This document shows positions 1-10,000 of a stretch of 64,000 nt of DNA, in pieces (within the stretch, counting starts at the first letter, position 1; each line of letters starts with the position of its first letter). The notes under the pieces were generated by a model. The model was not told the DNA's origin. It ran no database searches and worked only from the letters and a program-made list of their open reading frames with translations. A program made the position numbers and the translations under genes. Source of the DNA: Saccharomycopsis crataegensis (lineage: Eukaryota; Ascomycota; Saccharomycetes; Ascoideales; Saccharomycopsidaceae); the NCBI RefSeq assembly GCF_037102585.1, contig NW_027043822.1, forward strand, positions 62,001-126,000. The letters are read 5' to 3'.

Positions 1-132
1 TTTTTTGACATGCATGCAGTTGGTGATGTATGGCACAAGTGAACATAGCGATTGTCATTTCCTAAGTTTCTGAAAATGAAGGAAAAGATAATAATGCAAA
101 CGCAAGGCTTTCTATGCTGAAACTTAAGAGAA

Positions 133-140
133 TATAAAAA
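133..140 (+). promoter_or_regulatory. TATA box of the first chitinase gene
   Basis: TATAAAAA lies 71 bases upstream of the chosen ATG at 211, a normal spacing for a yeast TATA-type promoter. Only about 210 bases of upstream sequence are in the window, so other elements may be missing. Confidence 0.55.
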
Positions 141-190
141 TGCGAAAAGAGCAATTGCCATTCACGGATTATCATTATTGAATACTACGA

Positions 191-208
191 ATGTTTACTG
201 AATATTGA
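191..208 (+). other. Short upstream ORF before the first chitinase
   Basis: ATG TTT ACT GAA TAT TGA is a five-codon open frame that ends two bases before the chitinase ATG at 211. If the transcript starts between the TATA box and this ATG, ribosomes would meet it first. That could damp translation or require reinitiation. Whether it is transcribed is not visible. Confidence 0.35.
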
Positions 209-210
209 AA

Positions 211-1476
211 ATGAGATCATTATTTAAAACTGCACTTCTTTGCACAATATTGTTTGGATATTGTTACGCTAAAAGTTTTCTTTTACCAGTTAATGCAAGT
301 AATGAAACTAAATGGCAGAATAATCTTGCAGTATATTGGGGACAAAATTCAATAGAATTGGATCATGACGATGGTAAACATGTTGAATATACCAGACTCA
401 TTGATATTTGTGACGATCCTAATGTTGATATTGTTATCATCTCATTTGTGGATGAGTTTTTAACAGTAGAAAATTCTTTCCAAATCCATAATGATGATGT
501 GAATCACAATAACAATATTGCCATCAATGCTATTTCAATTCTTAGAAATGGGTTTTCCGATGATTTTGATTATTCTCCTCAAACGTTCGGGGAAGAAATA
601 GAAGAGTGCAAATTGAACGAGAAAATTGTTTTGTTATCTTTTGGTGGTGATACGGGATCATATGGGTTTGACTCTGAAGAACATGCCATTGAGTTTGCTG
701 ATGTTTTGTATCAATGGTTTGGAAATCATTCTGAAGTCAATATGAGCAAGAAGCCTTTTCGGAACGCTGCAATAAATGGAATAGACTTGGATATTGAGAA
801 TTCACAGTATAATAATGTTTATTACATTGGGTTCATTAAGAGGATACGTGAAAATTTTGGCCCAGAATTTTTGATTGCTGGGGCACCTCAATGCTTGTAT
901 CCTGATGAAAATATGGATGTATTGCTCACCAGTGAGGAGATTTACTTTGACATATTGTTTATTCAATTTTATAATAATGGTTACGATTGTAATGCTAATA
1001 CAAATAATTTCAATTGGAATACCTGGGTTGATTATGCCGCAAATCACCAGCCTAACAAACAGCTCAAACTATTCATGGGGTTGCCTGCGAGTGATGGAGA
1101 GATTGCTGCAGAAAATGGATACATTGATGACAAGGCACTTTTAAAAGATAAGATCAATTTTGTTGAAGAGAATGGAGGAGACAAATGGTTTGGAGGTATT
1201 TCGCTTTGGGAAGCTTCTTTGGGATATAATAATTATGACTTTGGGGGGAATTATATCGAAGAAGTTAAGAAGGAGTTATTGCCTACTAGTGGTGATGTTA
1301 GTTTAGGAAAGGATAATACCGGAGAGCAAAATGAAAGTGATGATGACATTGTTCACAATCCCAGGGATCAAACTGACGATAAACTCACATCATCATCGTC
1401 ATTGACCAAGAAGAATAATAATAATAATTTTCTTTTCATCTTTTTAGCATCATTTTTAATTCATGAATCTTGTTAG
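211..1476 (+). CDS. Divergent GH18 chitinase, secreted, possibly GPI-anchored
   Basis: Predicted 421-residue glycoside hydrolase family 18 chitinase that would cleave chitin at the cell wall. Residues 1 to about 21 form a signal peptide ending in YCYA. The early strand AVYWGQ and the LLSFGG strand are typical of the fungal CTS1/CHT group. The catalytic motif is NGIDLDIE (residues 189-196), so the acid Glu196 is present but the first Asp of the usual DGxDxDxE is Asn. The C-terminus has an acidic/Ser-rich spacer, an Asn run and a hydrophobic tail (FLFIFLASF), which fits a GPI signal. There is no CBM19 domain, unlike the second chitinase at 29669. The start is the ATG at 211; the open frame extends two codons further only through a TTG. 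Compared with the CTS1-like paralogue it carries many acidic and Asn-rich insertions. Activity is likely but not certain. Confidence 0.85.
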   Translation: MRSLFKTALLCTILFGYCYAKSFLLPVNASNETKWQNNLAVYWGQNSIELDHDDGKHVEYTRLIDICDDPNVDIVIISFVDEFLTVENSFQIHNDDVNHNNNIAINAISILRNGFSDDFDYSPQTFGEEIEECKLNEKIVLLSFGGDTGSYGFDSEEHAIEFADVLYQWFGNHSEVNMSKKPFRNAAINGIDLDIENSQYNNVYYIGFIKRIRENFGPEFLIAGAPQCLYPDENMDVLLTSEEIYFDILFIQFYNNGYDCNANTNNFNWNTWVDYAANHQPNKQLKLFMGLPASDGEIAAENGYIDDKALLKDKINFVEENGGDKWFGGISLWEASLGYNNYDFGGNYIEEVKKELLPTSGDVSLGKDNTGEQNESDDDIVHNPRDQTDDKLTSSSSLTKKNNNNNFLFIFLASFLIHESC

Positions 1477-2371
1477 AATATGAAGCTCTCTATATAATTA
1501 TATATATCTGTTTTTTTGTATTTTTTGTATTTTTTGTATTATCTTAGTATTATCTTAGTATTATCTTAGTATTACATTGTAGCCACTATCTATGATAAAA
1601 GTTTGCTAGAAAGTTCTCTAATGGTTTATTTCCACCAATATATAGATTGTGGATAAAAACTAGTAGCAAGCAACAAATAATAAATTTAAACAATTCATAA
1701 AATTGAGGATATAATTTAACCAAGAAAAATAGTAATGCAATAACAAGATCAGAAAATGGGGCGAGGAAAGAAAAGTTAGGACCAAAGAATGTTACTGGGA
1801 GTCAATATTACAAAATTAATGTCTATTGATGTTAAAAACAGTAATACGAGCCATATTTAATAAATTGAGAATCTTCTCCAACCACATTTAATTCTAATTG
1901 TTCCCTTCTGTAGCTGCTTTCGAAATTCTTTCCCATCCTCTTTTTCTCATTCACCTCAAATTTACCTGATCTCTTCTTTTATGGTGATTTGTATCTTGAT
2001 TAACTGCTATTCTACACAATTATTTGAATCCAAATTGCTTGAATCAGTGACTAAGCTTAATCTACACTGATTATGACATCTGGGCTTCAACTACAAAATG
2101 ATAAGACCAGCAAAAGAAAAAAAAAAAAAATGCAGCCTATTATTGTGTCAATATTAGATAGACACATGAAAAATCTGGTAAGATAAGGTTCAGGAGTCCA
2201 TAATAAAATCTATCGTACTTCACTAGCTGCTGTGTAGTATTAAATAGATACAACTGGGACGATTTACCTACACAAGTTATTGAATAATAAAACGAAACGT
2301 ATATCTAAAGAATATTAAAATTAAGCAGGCTGAAGAAAAAAAAAAAAATTAATTGGAGCTGGAAGTTATTT
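1477..2371. other. Intergenic region between convergent genes
   Basis: About 0.9 kb between the 3' ends of the chitinase and the SEO1-like gene. TATATA-rich sequence just after the chitinase stop suits yeast 3'-end formation. It also holds a short tandem repeat (1537-1575) and A runs near 2117 and 2336. I see no gene. Confidence 0.6.
1537..1575. repeat. 11-bp tandem repeat, three copies plus a partial
   Basis: The unit TATTATCTTAG occurs three times head to tail (1537-1569), followed by a partial copy. Just before it, a T-rich 9-10 base unit is also repeated about three times. It lies in the chitinase 3' flank. Confidence 0.85.
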
Positions 2372-4144
2372 CTACTTTTCCAACTTCTCGGGGACAGTAA
2401 CTTTGTCGATGCTCACCACTTTCTCCTCACTCTTCTTTTCCAAATTTACTAAGAAATCAGGGTCAGTTTTCAGGTTGTACAAAACAATACCATTTTGTTT
2501 AGAGTATTTTCGTTCTTGCTTTTTGTAAAGCCACAAAACCACAAAGGTCCAAACTGACAATAAGAAACCAGCAGTGGCTGTAAAACTATAACCTTTCAAA
2601 TATCTTGGGGCTTCAACGGTCTTCCATACAAGAACTGAAGTCCACACTGTGGTAGATTGAGCAAGAATATTCATAGTGACCAAGACAACCACTCTTTTTC
2701 TTGAGTCTCTACGACAAATGTCATTTTGCCAAGAGTATAAGACTGGAGCCATGGCCCAGCCAAAGTATTGCAAACACCAGGCAAACCATTTAGCACCTTC
2801 AGGAACATTCCACACGGCAAGGATAATGTTACCAGTCACATTGAAAATTTGAGACACAACGATTGCACCCCAGCGACATTTGAAGAAATCCGCACCGGCA
2901 CAAATAACCATGAGCCAAAGTAACCCAAGACCTGGGGTTAAAGCTGTATAATCTTGAAGCTCACCAGCACCGAATTTTGCAACCACTTTACCAGTAAGGG
3001 AATCGACCTTTGTTAAAGATTTCAACCAAAGAATATAAGCCCCGGATGCACCATTACTGTTACACCAACAAAGAATATTCCAAAGGGAAAGGACGTAAAT
3101 ATGCCACAGAGAAAAGATTTCTTTCCAAAGTTTTGCGTCAAAGAAGGAAGACACATGGTTGGTTGGAGAGCCAGCTGTATGGTTTCTCTTAAGCTTTCTG
3201 CGGAGAAGTCTAATTTCATCATCAGAAAGCCATATCGAGTAACAATTATCTGGGGTGCCTGGAAGCATATAAATACCAATGAAACCAACAATGAGCGAAA
3301 TAATACCGTCAAATATGAAGATCCATTGCCAAGCATCAAGACCATGAACTCCGCTATAATTTCTGACAATAGCACCGGATAAAAGGCCTGATGTTAAGAT
3401 TCCTAAGTACTGGCCAAGGTAATAACACATAGAGCGAATGGAAATGTTATGGGTATAAAATGCACCAAACAAAAATTGGTATGCCAAGTAGTTACCACTT
3501 TCGCAAGCACCAATGAAGAATCTAATAGCTTTAAGGCCCGGCACATCTGTAACGAAGGCGGTGACAATAGTTAAGATGGACCAAATAAGATCCAAACCTG
3601 GAAGAACATAATTCAACGGGAGAGCAACAAGAACGTACATGAATGGGATTTGGAAGATGATGTTACCAATATTGAACATCACTTGTGTGTCGACTAAATC
3701 ATTACCCTTCATACCAACACCTTGCTTAAGACCAGCGACGTAGGCATTGTTCAAGTTGGATTGATCCAAGTATTTGACCCAGTATGCCATCATGGAGTAA
3801 AATGTAAGGAGAATATCCAATTTCATGACAAGCTTTCTCTCAGCAGGAGTGTCATTTGGATCAAACCAATGATACCATTTGGCTGGGATCCGCCCATTGA
3901 CAGGTTTGTCACCTCTTGGGGCTCTATACTCCCATTCATCAAAAAACCTCCACCAGGAACGGTTGGCCTCGTCACGGTATTCGAATGAGTCGGCTTCTGG
4001 AGATTTTTCTACCTCTTCACTGAATGAACCCTTTTCAGAAACAGTGTCTTCCTCTTCATAGTTGTAGTCCAAATCTTCATCGACAATTCTGCGCACTGGG
4101 AAAATCCCCCATTTAAGGCGGCCGAGAGATTCTTTAAGGGTCAT
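2372..4144 (-). CDS. SEO1: SEO1-like allantoate/vitamin permease (MFS, Dal5 family)
   Basis: Predicted 590-residue plasma-membrane permease of the anion:cation symporter (Dal5/allantoate) branch of the major facilitator superfamily, with about 12 membrane segments. It resembles yeast Seo1 along its length: N-terminal RLKWGIFPVRR, then YRDEANRSWWRFFDE, WVKYLDQSNLNNAYV, FFIGACESGNYLAYQ, QNDICRRDSRKR and a C-terminal NGIVLYNLK. Seo1 was linked in S. cerevisiae to ethionine sulfoxide sensitivity; its true substrate is unclear. The start at 4144 aligns with the family N-terminus and gives the usual length (about 593). An in-frame ATG at 4240 would add 32 hydrophobic residues without family support. 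A palindromic GCACGTGC lies 109 bases upstream. FEN2 and VHT1 relatives share the fold, so substrate is inferred only. Confidence 0.88.
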   Translation of the reverse strand: MTLKESLGRLKWGIFPVRRIVDEDLDYNYEEEDTVSEKGSFSEEVEKSPEADSFEYRDEANRSWWRFFDEWEYRAPRGDKPVNGRIPAKWYHWFDPNDTPAERKLVMKLDILLTFYSMMAYWVKYLDQSNLNNAYVAGLKQGVGMKGNDLVDTQVMFNIGNIIFQIPFMYVLVALPLNYVLPGLDLIWSILTIVTAFVTDVPGLKAIRFFIGACESGNYLAYQFLFGAFYTHNISIRSMCYYLGQYLGILTSGLLSGAIVRNYSGVHGLDAWQWIFIFDGIISLIVGFIGIYMLPGTPDNCYSIWLSDDEIRLLRRKLKRNHTAGSPTNHVSSFFDAKLWKEIFSLWHIYVLSLWNILCWCNSNGASGAYILWLKSLTKVDSLTGKVVAKFGAGELQDYTALTPGLGLLWLMVICAGADFFKCRWGAIVVSQIFNVTGNIILAVWNVPEGAKWFAWCLQYFGWAMAPVLYSWQNDICRRDSRKRVVVLVTMNILAQSTTVWTSVLVWKTVEAPRYLKGYSFTATAGFLLSVWTFVVLWLYKKQERKYSKQNGIVLYNLKTDPDFLVNLEKKSEEKVVSIDKVTVPEKLEK

Positions 4145-4788
4145 TATTATATAGCAGTGTTTATTTGCAGAGAATAAAAATCCTAAAATTGTTAGATAAT
4201 CCTTGCCTGTATATACAATATATATGTCAAATAGAGTCATGATGGAACCATCGCACGTGCACTTCTGAAATCCTGCATCCTGCCGCAGCCCGACAAAACG
4301 ATTTCCCTTTTTGCCATTTATCTGTTGCAATCTATTCAATGGATATGTTGTTATTACCGTCCTTTGTCCTTTGTCTTTTGTATAAGCTCTAAATTAAACG
4401 CCATCACTCATTGGAGAGTGAAAATTTTTCTTTCCCAATTTGGTTTTTACCCCTAGGGTAGTTAAAAAAATAGCAGTCTGAACAACTGGTTGGCAGCTGT
4501 AGCCAATGCATTAGTGATAATAGTTTTCTGCAGGCAGATATCAAAATAAACGTTGATTAAAAGCAAAAGGCAGGATTGAGGATTAACTCACAAATAATAG
4601 GAAAAATGACTAAATAATAACATTGAATGGCTTAAATACTGCTTTTGCTAAGCACCTAGTGAAATCTTAAAGATGATACTCTGAAGGAAGTAATTTTTGA
4701 GCTATTTCAATGAGCGCACAAAAACATTAAAAAGAAATTTGAACTAAAAACGCCTAGGGGGAAAAAAAAGTGTTAGGCATTAGCACAA
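4145..4788. other. Promoter region of the SEO1-like gene
   Basis: About 0.64 kb between two minus-strand genes. Near the SEO1-like start it contains TATATA stretches (about 4207-4225) and the E-box at 4253-4260. Closer to the reductase stop I see only AT-rich 3' flank. Confidence 0.5.
4253..4260. promoter_or_regulatory. GCACGTGC E-box (Cbf1-type site)
   Basis: The eight-base palindrome GCACGTGC sits 109 bases upstream of the SEO1-like ATG. CACGTG is the core bound by bHLH factors such as Cbf1, which works with Met4 on sulfur genes in yeasts. A role here is inference. Confidence 0.45.
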
Positions 4789-5826
4789 TTAAGTAACAGA
4801 AGGTTTTGGAACATAAGGCTCTTCTAAATACTCGATTTCTTCTTTGGTTAATTCTAAACCAAATGAATAGACAGCATCTTCCACTCTTTCAACAGAGTTA
4901 AATCCAATGATTGGGCAACAACCCTTTGATAGGACCCAAGCAATAGAGACATTAGCCATAGAGACACCTCTCTTTTTAGCAATTTCCTCTACGCGATTGA
5001 TGATTTCAATATCAACACCTTCTCCTTCTGTGTGATACATTTTCTTAATCATTTTATCACTACTGGTTCTAGTTCTCAAGGATTTCTCTGAATCCACTGG
5101 TTTTCCTAAGAGACCACGAGCTAAAGGAGAATAAGGAATGCAAGTAACTTTCCCAAGGGTAGTATTGTTTTGACAAAATGGAATCATTTCCCTTTCCTGC
5201 TCCCTATATAATAAGTTGTAATAATTTTGCATTGAAATAAACTTATGCCAGCTATTACTCTCGGCAAGTGCTTGCAACTCCACAAATTCAAAAGCCTTCA
5301 TTGCTGAAGCACCAATATAGCGAGCCAATCCTTCATCCACTACGTCATTTAAAGCTTTCATGATTTCACGTCTAGGAGTTTTGTCAAGTCTATGAATTTG
5401 TAAAACATCAATGTATGTTCCCAATCTTTCAACAGAGGCTCTGGCTGCTTGAAGAATATGTTTTCGTGACAATCCTCCAGTGTTCAAATGGAAAATTCCA
5501 TTGGCTGTGTTTGCTAACAGTGATAAGTCTTCTGGATTAACTGGAAAGAAACATTTTGTTAAGATGACAATTTCTCCTCTTGGGATATCATATTTCTTGA
5601 TAAATTTTCCTAGCAATTTTTCAGAAAGGCCATTGGAATACATATCAGCAGTGTCAAATGTTGTGAGACCTGATTGATAACACTTGTATAAAATCTCCAT
5701 GACTTTGTCTTCATCTTCAATTACCCAATCCATCCACCGAGAAGACCCAAAGGACATGCATCCAACGATAATTTTGGAAATGTTGAGGCCGGATTCACCT
5801 AAAGTAGTATAATTTTGAACAGACAT
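4789..5826 (-). CDS. Aldo/keto reductase (Ypl088w/aryl-alcohol dehydrogenase type)
   Basis: Predicted 345-residue NADPH-dependent aldo/keto reductase with a TIM barrel, expected to reduce aldehydes or ketones in the cytosol. The full catalytic tetrad is present: Asp58 and Tyr63 in FDTADMY, Lys91 in LTKC and His145 in QIHR. A cofactor-region GFNSVERVEDA motif is near the C-terminus. Similarity is to the yeast Ypl088w and Candida CSH1/IFD/LPG20 group. It begins at the ATG at 5826 and has normal length. It is the middle of a same-strand run with the permease and the ABC pump, but the large gaps argue against any operon-like relation. The physiological substrate cannot be told from sequence. Confidence 0.88.
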   Translation of the reverse strand: MSVQNYTTLGESGLNISKIIVGCMSFGSSRWMDWVIEDEDKVMEILYKCYQSGLTTFDTADMYSNGLSEKLLGKFIKKYDIPRGEIVILTKCFFPVNPEDLSLLANTANGIFHLNTGGLSRKHILQAARASVERLGTYIDVLQIHRLDKTPRREIMKALNDVVDEGLARYIGASAMKAFEFVELQALAESNSWHKFISMQNYYNLLYREQEREMIPFCQNNTTLGKVTCIPYSPLARGLLGKPVDSEKSLRTRTSSDKMIKKMYHTEGEGVDIEIINRVEEIAKKRGVSMANVSIAWVLSKGCCPIIGFNSVERVEDAVYSFGLELTKEEIEYLEEPYVPKPSVT

Positions 5827-7008
5827 TGATTGTAGTAGTTAAAAATTGGTAAAATTATTAAATTTTATTATGGGATTAATAATTTGAATAAATGGAATCT
5901 TATAATGAATAGTAGCGCTTTATATTGCAGAATGTTAAACTACGCCCGTTAAAATCCGGAGCACTTAAATTTCCTAAATGCCGATAAATCCGGCTACCCA
6001 CCATGGTTCTTTATTGCACTTGCCAAATATTCTTCAAAATATATCGCAATCATCATACACCATTTTGTTTCACCTTTTTGAAGATAAAATTTAGATATAT
6101 CATATAGAACCTAATAACATACCTCGCACATTTTCAATCTTAGCAAACATGAGCATTAATTTTCTCTAAATGAATTGCAAATATTGTTAGAGTTTTCTTT
6201 CAACAATAGGCTGCTATGATGGAAATATAACATATACACACATTATGTATCTTATAAGCTCCGTAAGCTAAGATAAACATATAATAGAAGCTGCATTGCG
6301 CTTGGTATATGTTCATAAATCAAACCATTCAATCGCTTATAACTTCTTTTTGCTTTCTCCACAAACCATTTTTAGACTTAAAATGAACACTACGCGTACC
6401 AATTTCAAAGAATCCTGAGTTTTTCAATCAAAAAAAAAACACATCTAATTCCAATTGGCTCATGTATTATCACCAGATATCTCCAAACTATAAACTTTGT
6501 CTATCATTTCAAGCTATCTACATTAATGCCATTTATGACCATTCAAAACTGGTGAGATTAGGTGCATATTTGAACTCAAAATCAATCTCCGACTTCTGTA
6601 GTCATTTTATCTTTTTTTTTTTTCCATATACTCAAACAGAAAAATAGGTGCCTGGTGTTTCAAATGTTTTTGACATTCTAAAGTGAACTTTGATTAAGCA
6701 TCTAATCAGTTTCTGCTTCGAATGTTAGTAATAAATGGGCCAGATGAAGCATTTCTTCCTGTTCTATTGTGTTTAGACCATGTTTCATTTTTCAGAAAAT
6801 TTTGTTACTCAAAAATTAGAACACAACTGAATTTATTCTTAATGATATAATCTATATACTAAGTAAAAACGAACTGGAACAACAAATATAAAGGAAAAAC
6901 AAAGAGTAGGAGAAAGGAAAAGAAAATTAAATAATGGTAATTAAAATTAGAAAATTGAAATAAAGAATAAGTAAAGGATATATAGTTAATATGTTTTTGA
7001 GATCTTCA
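5827..7008. other. AT-rich intergenic region
   Basis: About 1.2 kb holding the promoter of the reductase and the 3' flank of the ABC transporter. I see A/T runs (6430, 6612) and one ACGCGT hexamer at 6392-6397, but no gene or RNA I can support. Confidence 0.45.
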
Positions 7009-10000
7009 TCATTTAGACTTCTTTTGGAATTTTGAGAATATCGATTTTATGTTAATGAGTGATCCTTTTCTGACACGGAAGAACCAATAAGAGGAAACCA
7101 TGGCAACAAGATTGAACCCAACATAAACCCATAAGAAACCAAAGTTTCTCCACAAGTAAGAACTCTTGACCTCAATATGACTTAAATATTGGTCACCTAC
7201 TTTGTATGCACAATATTCACAGTTTGAAGTTGCTGAAGGATTATTGATATAACCACCGGCGGCCTCAGCAAAAGGATCAAGATAAGTGGCACAGGTTTGA
7301 CCACTTGGAGGCTCCACAATTGAAAATTCCGATTTTTTACACTTGATCTTCAATTTATGAAGTGATAAGATCATGAAAGATTGGATAAAGTACGTGTATG
7401 GAGAAACCTTCCACATGAACGTCCAGAAACCCGGCATCAAAGCTAAAAAAAGAAATGTTAGTAAATCAAAGCCCAAAAATCGCGTTGATAATAATAGAAA
7501 AAATACTTACTAGGTGGTTGAACAACACCACAGAAGGCAATCATGAACGAAAGGAACAAAGAAACCAAAACAGCGGCCGCTGGCAAATTTGGAGACATGT
7601 AAACGATCCATAAACCAAAAGAGACATAATACAACTGGAACATAATGGTGTAGAACAAGTAGTAGGTACCAACAGTGTACGAATCATAATTTCTGTGGAT
7701 TGGGAAATAGAAGGCAACGAAGAAAATCGTCGAGAAAATCAAGTGGTATGGCAATTCATTAATGTATTGTGCCAACAACAAGGTGGACCAGTGATAGGTG
7801 TTTGACTTAGATTCTCTGACTTCATAAACTTCTCTAGACTGCAAAGCACGAGCTTGGATTTGATGGATCAACGGGGCGGAAATAACAATAGACATAAACA
7901 CGGAAAACATGAGATTTTGCATTCCAATAACAGAATGACCGGCGTCCCAATAAGTGAACCCAATGAATAAACCGGCAAACATCATCAACATCATTTTCGC
8001 CATAAGGTAGGTAGGATCTCTCCAGAACTGGGTAGCAACTCTGCCAACCACCAATCTAAGTTGATAATGGTAAGGAGTAATGAAAGTCTTCTTCATTTCT
8101 GGATCTTCTTCGGTATGGTTGGCACTAGATGTTTTAATCAACTCAGCAATTTCTGAGGTGGTGGACGAAAACTCTGGAGAAGAGCGCCAGATATCTCCCC
8201 AGTCTTCCTTCACAGAGGCAGTAGCACCGGCACCAATAGCTTCAAGAATGTACTCAGCAGGATTTTCATCATCTTGACACTTTCTGGCTCCAGATCTTTC
8301 AAAGTAGTCCAACATTGTTCTGGAGTGGTCACCGATTTCACCAAAATAAACAGTATGACCTCCCTTTTTCAACAATAACAATCTATCAAACTCTTCAAAC
8401 AAAACGGCGGAAGGTTGATGAATGGTACACAAAATAGCTTGCCCAGCGTTGGCCAAGTCACGCATCAACTTAACAATAGACCAAGAAGATTGGGAGTCCA
8501 AACCAGAGGTTGGTTCATCCAAGAAGAGAAGTAAAGATGGCTTGGCAACTAATTCAACACCAATTGATAATTTCTTTCTTTGCTCAACATTCAAACCAAA
8601 ACCCGGTTCACCAACGACAGCATCAGCATAAGAGTTCATGTTCAAAATACTGATGATTTGCTCAACATACTCATATTTTTCAGCTTTTGGAATACTTCTA
8701 CTTCTTCTAAGATTGGCAGCAAATCTGAGTGACTCTCTGACAGTCAATTCCGAAAAGTGAACATCCTGTTGCTGCACATAACCAGTTTTTCTTTTGAATG
8801 AAGAACCCAATGGTTTACCATTAACCAACATATCACCGGTGATAACCCCCATATCAACTCTTTGGGATAAAGTGTTCAATAAAGTGGTCTTACCAGCACC
8901 AGATTCACCCATCAAAGCAGTAAGAGTACCTGGCTTAACATAACCTTGAACATCATTCAATAATCTTCTAACTTCACCGGTTTTCAAAGTAACATCATAA
9001 TCCACATGTTGCCACAAAAAGAGATCCTTGGAACCTAAACTGTCAAACACCTTGCTTGTAGCTTCAGCTTGCTTTTCGACATCCATAGACAAGGAGGCAT
9101 CTTGTAATTCAGGTTTTTCATCATCTGCCATAGCTTGACGTTTCCCAGCCATAATCTTGAGAGTTTCCTTAGTTTTTTTGAAAATCAAAACATCATAACC
9201 AGCGACATCGGTTTTCATGTACTCAGAAGCGATTGCAGAAACAGAAAGGAAAAATACCAAAAACCCAAGCAAGATACCAAAGTTACGCCACAAGTGGTCG
9301 AAAGCATAATCAAACCCGAGCTTCAAGTAGTTATCACCATTGACATACACAGAACCAGGGGTAGAGCCGGCAAAAGCACAGACTTGGTTAGCAACAGAAG
9401 CACCTTCATAACCTGGACCGGATGGGACAACTGCAGAACAGGTCATATTGACATGATGAAATTCATTGACCATCATCGATTCGAAACCGTAACGGACAGG
9501 ATTCAACCAATTGATCCATTTAAACCAAGGGTGCATAGATGGGAGTTGAATCATGAAACAGGAATAAGCAACAGAGGCGAGAACAATAAGCCCAGAAATT
9601 GAATTAGCCACTGGAAGCCCTGGAGAAACTAAGGCAATCATTTGGAAGAAAGCATTCATTGTAAAAGAAGCCAAAATCACAAACAAGAAGATGACAAAGA
9701 AGTTACCTGCGGTTTGTTTAAGCTTGGCCAAGAAGAAGTTGATAATGACAAAAGGAATGACACCAAGGATTTTGAACATGGCGTCAACCACAAAGGAGGA
9801 AAAGAATTCGGTTGATGGATGACAGAATGAGTAGCCTTTTTGCTTAAGGAGAATCGGGCGCTTACCGAAACTATTAGAAACGGAAGCAAGACCAGCCAAA
9901 GAATAATACAAGATACTGAAGAACAAGATACCACCTCTTGAGAAAGCCCCAGCAGTAGAGTGTGGAATATTGTAATAAAGAGAACCAGTAATCAATGCCT

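Noticed and set aside
4145-4240. Upstream ATG at 4240 adding 32 residues to the SEO1-like permease
   Set aside because: The extension has no counterpart in the family, whereas the start at 4144 gives the expected N-terminus and length.
6392-6397. ACGCGT hexamer as a cell-cycle box
   Set aside because: Not near an S-phase gene; with four other copies (18385, 22339, 36375, 45927) it shows how often the hexamer occurs by chance.
9135-9602. 155-codon plus-strand frame
   Set aside because: Antisense to the ABC transporter coding region; its composition is that of a shadow frame.
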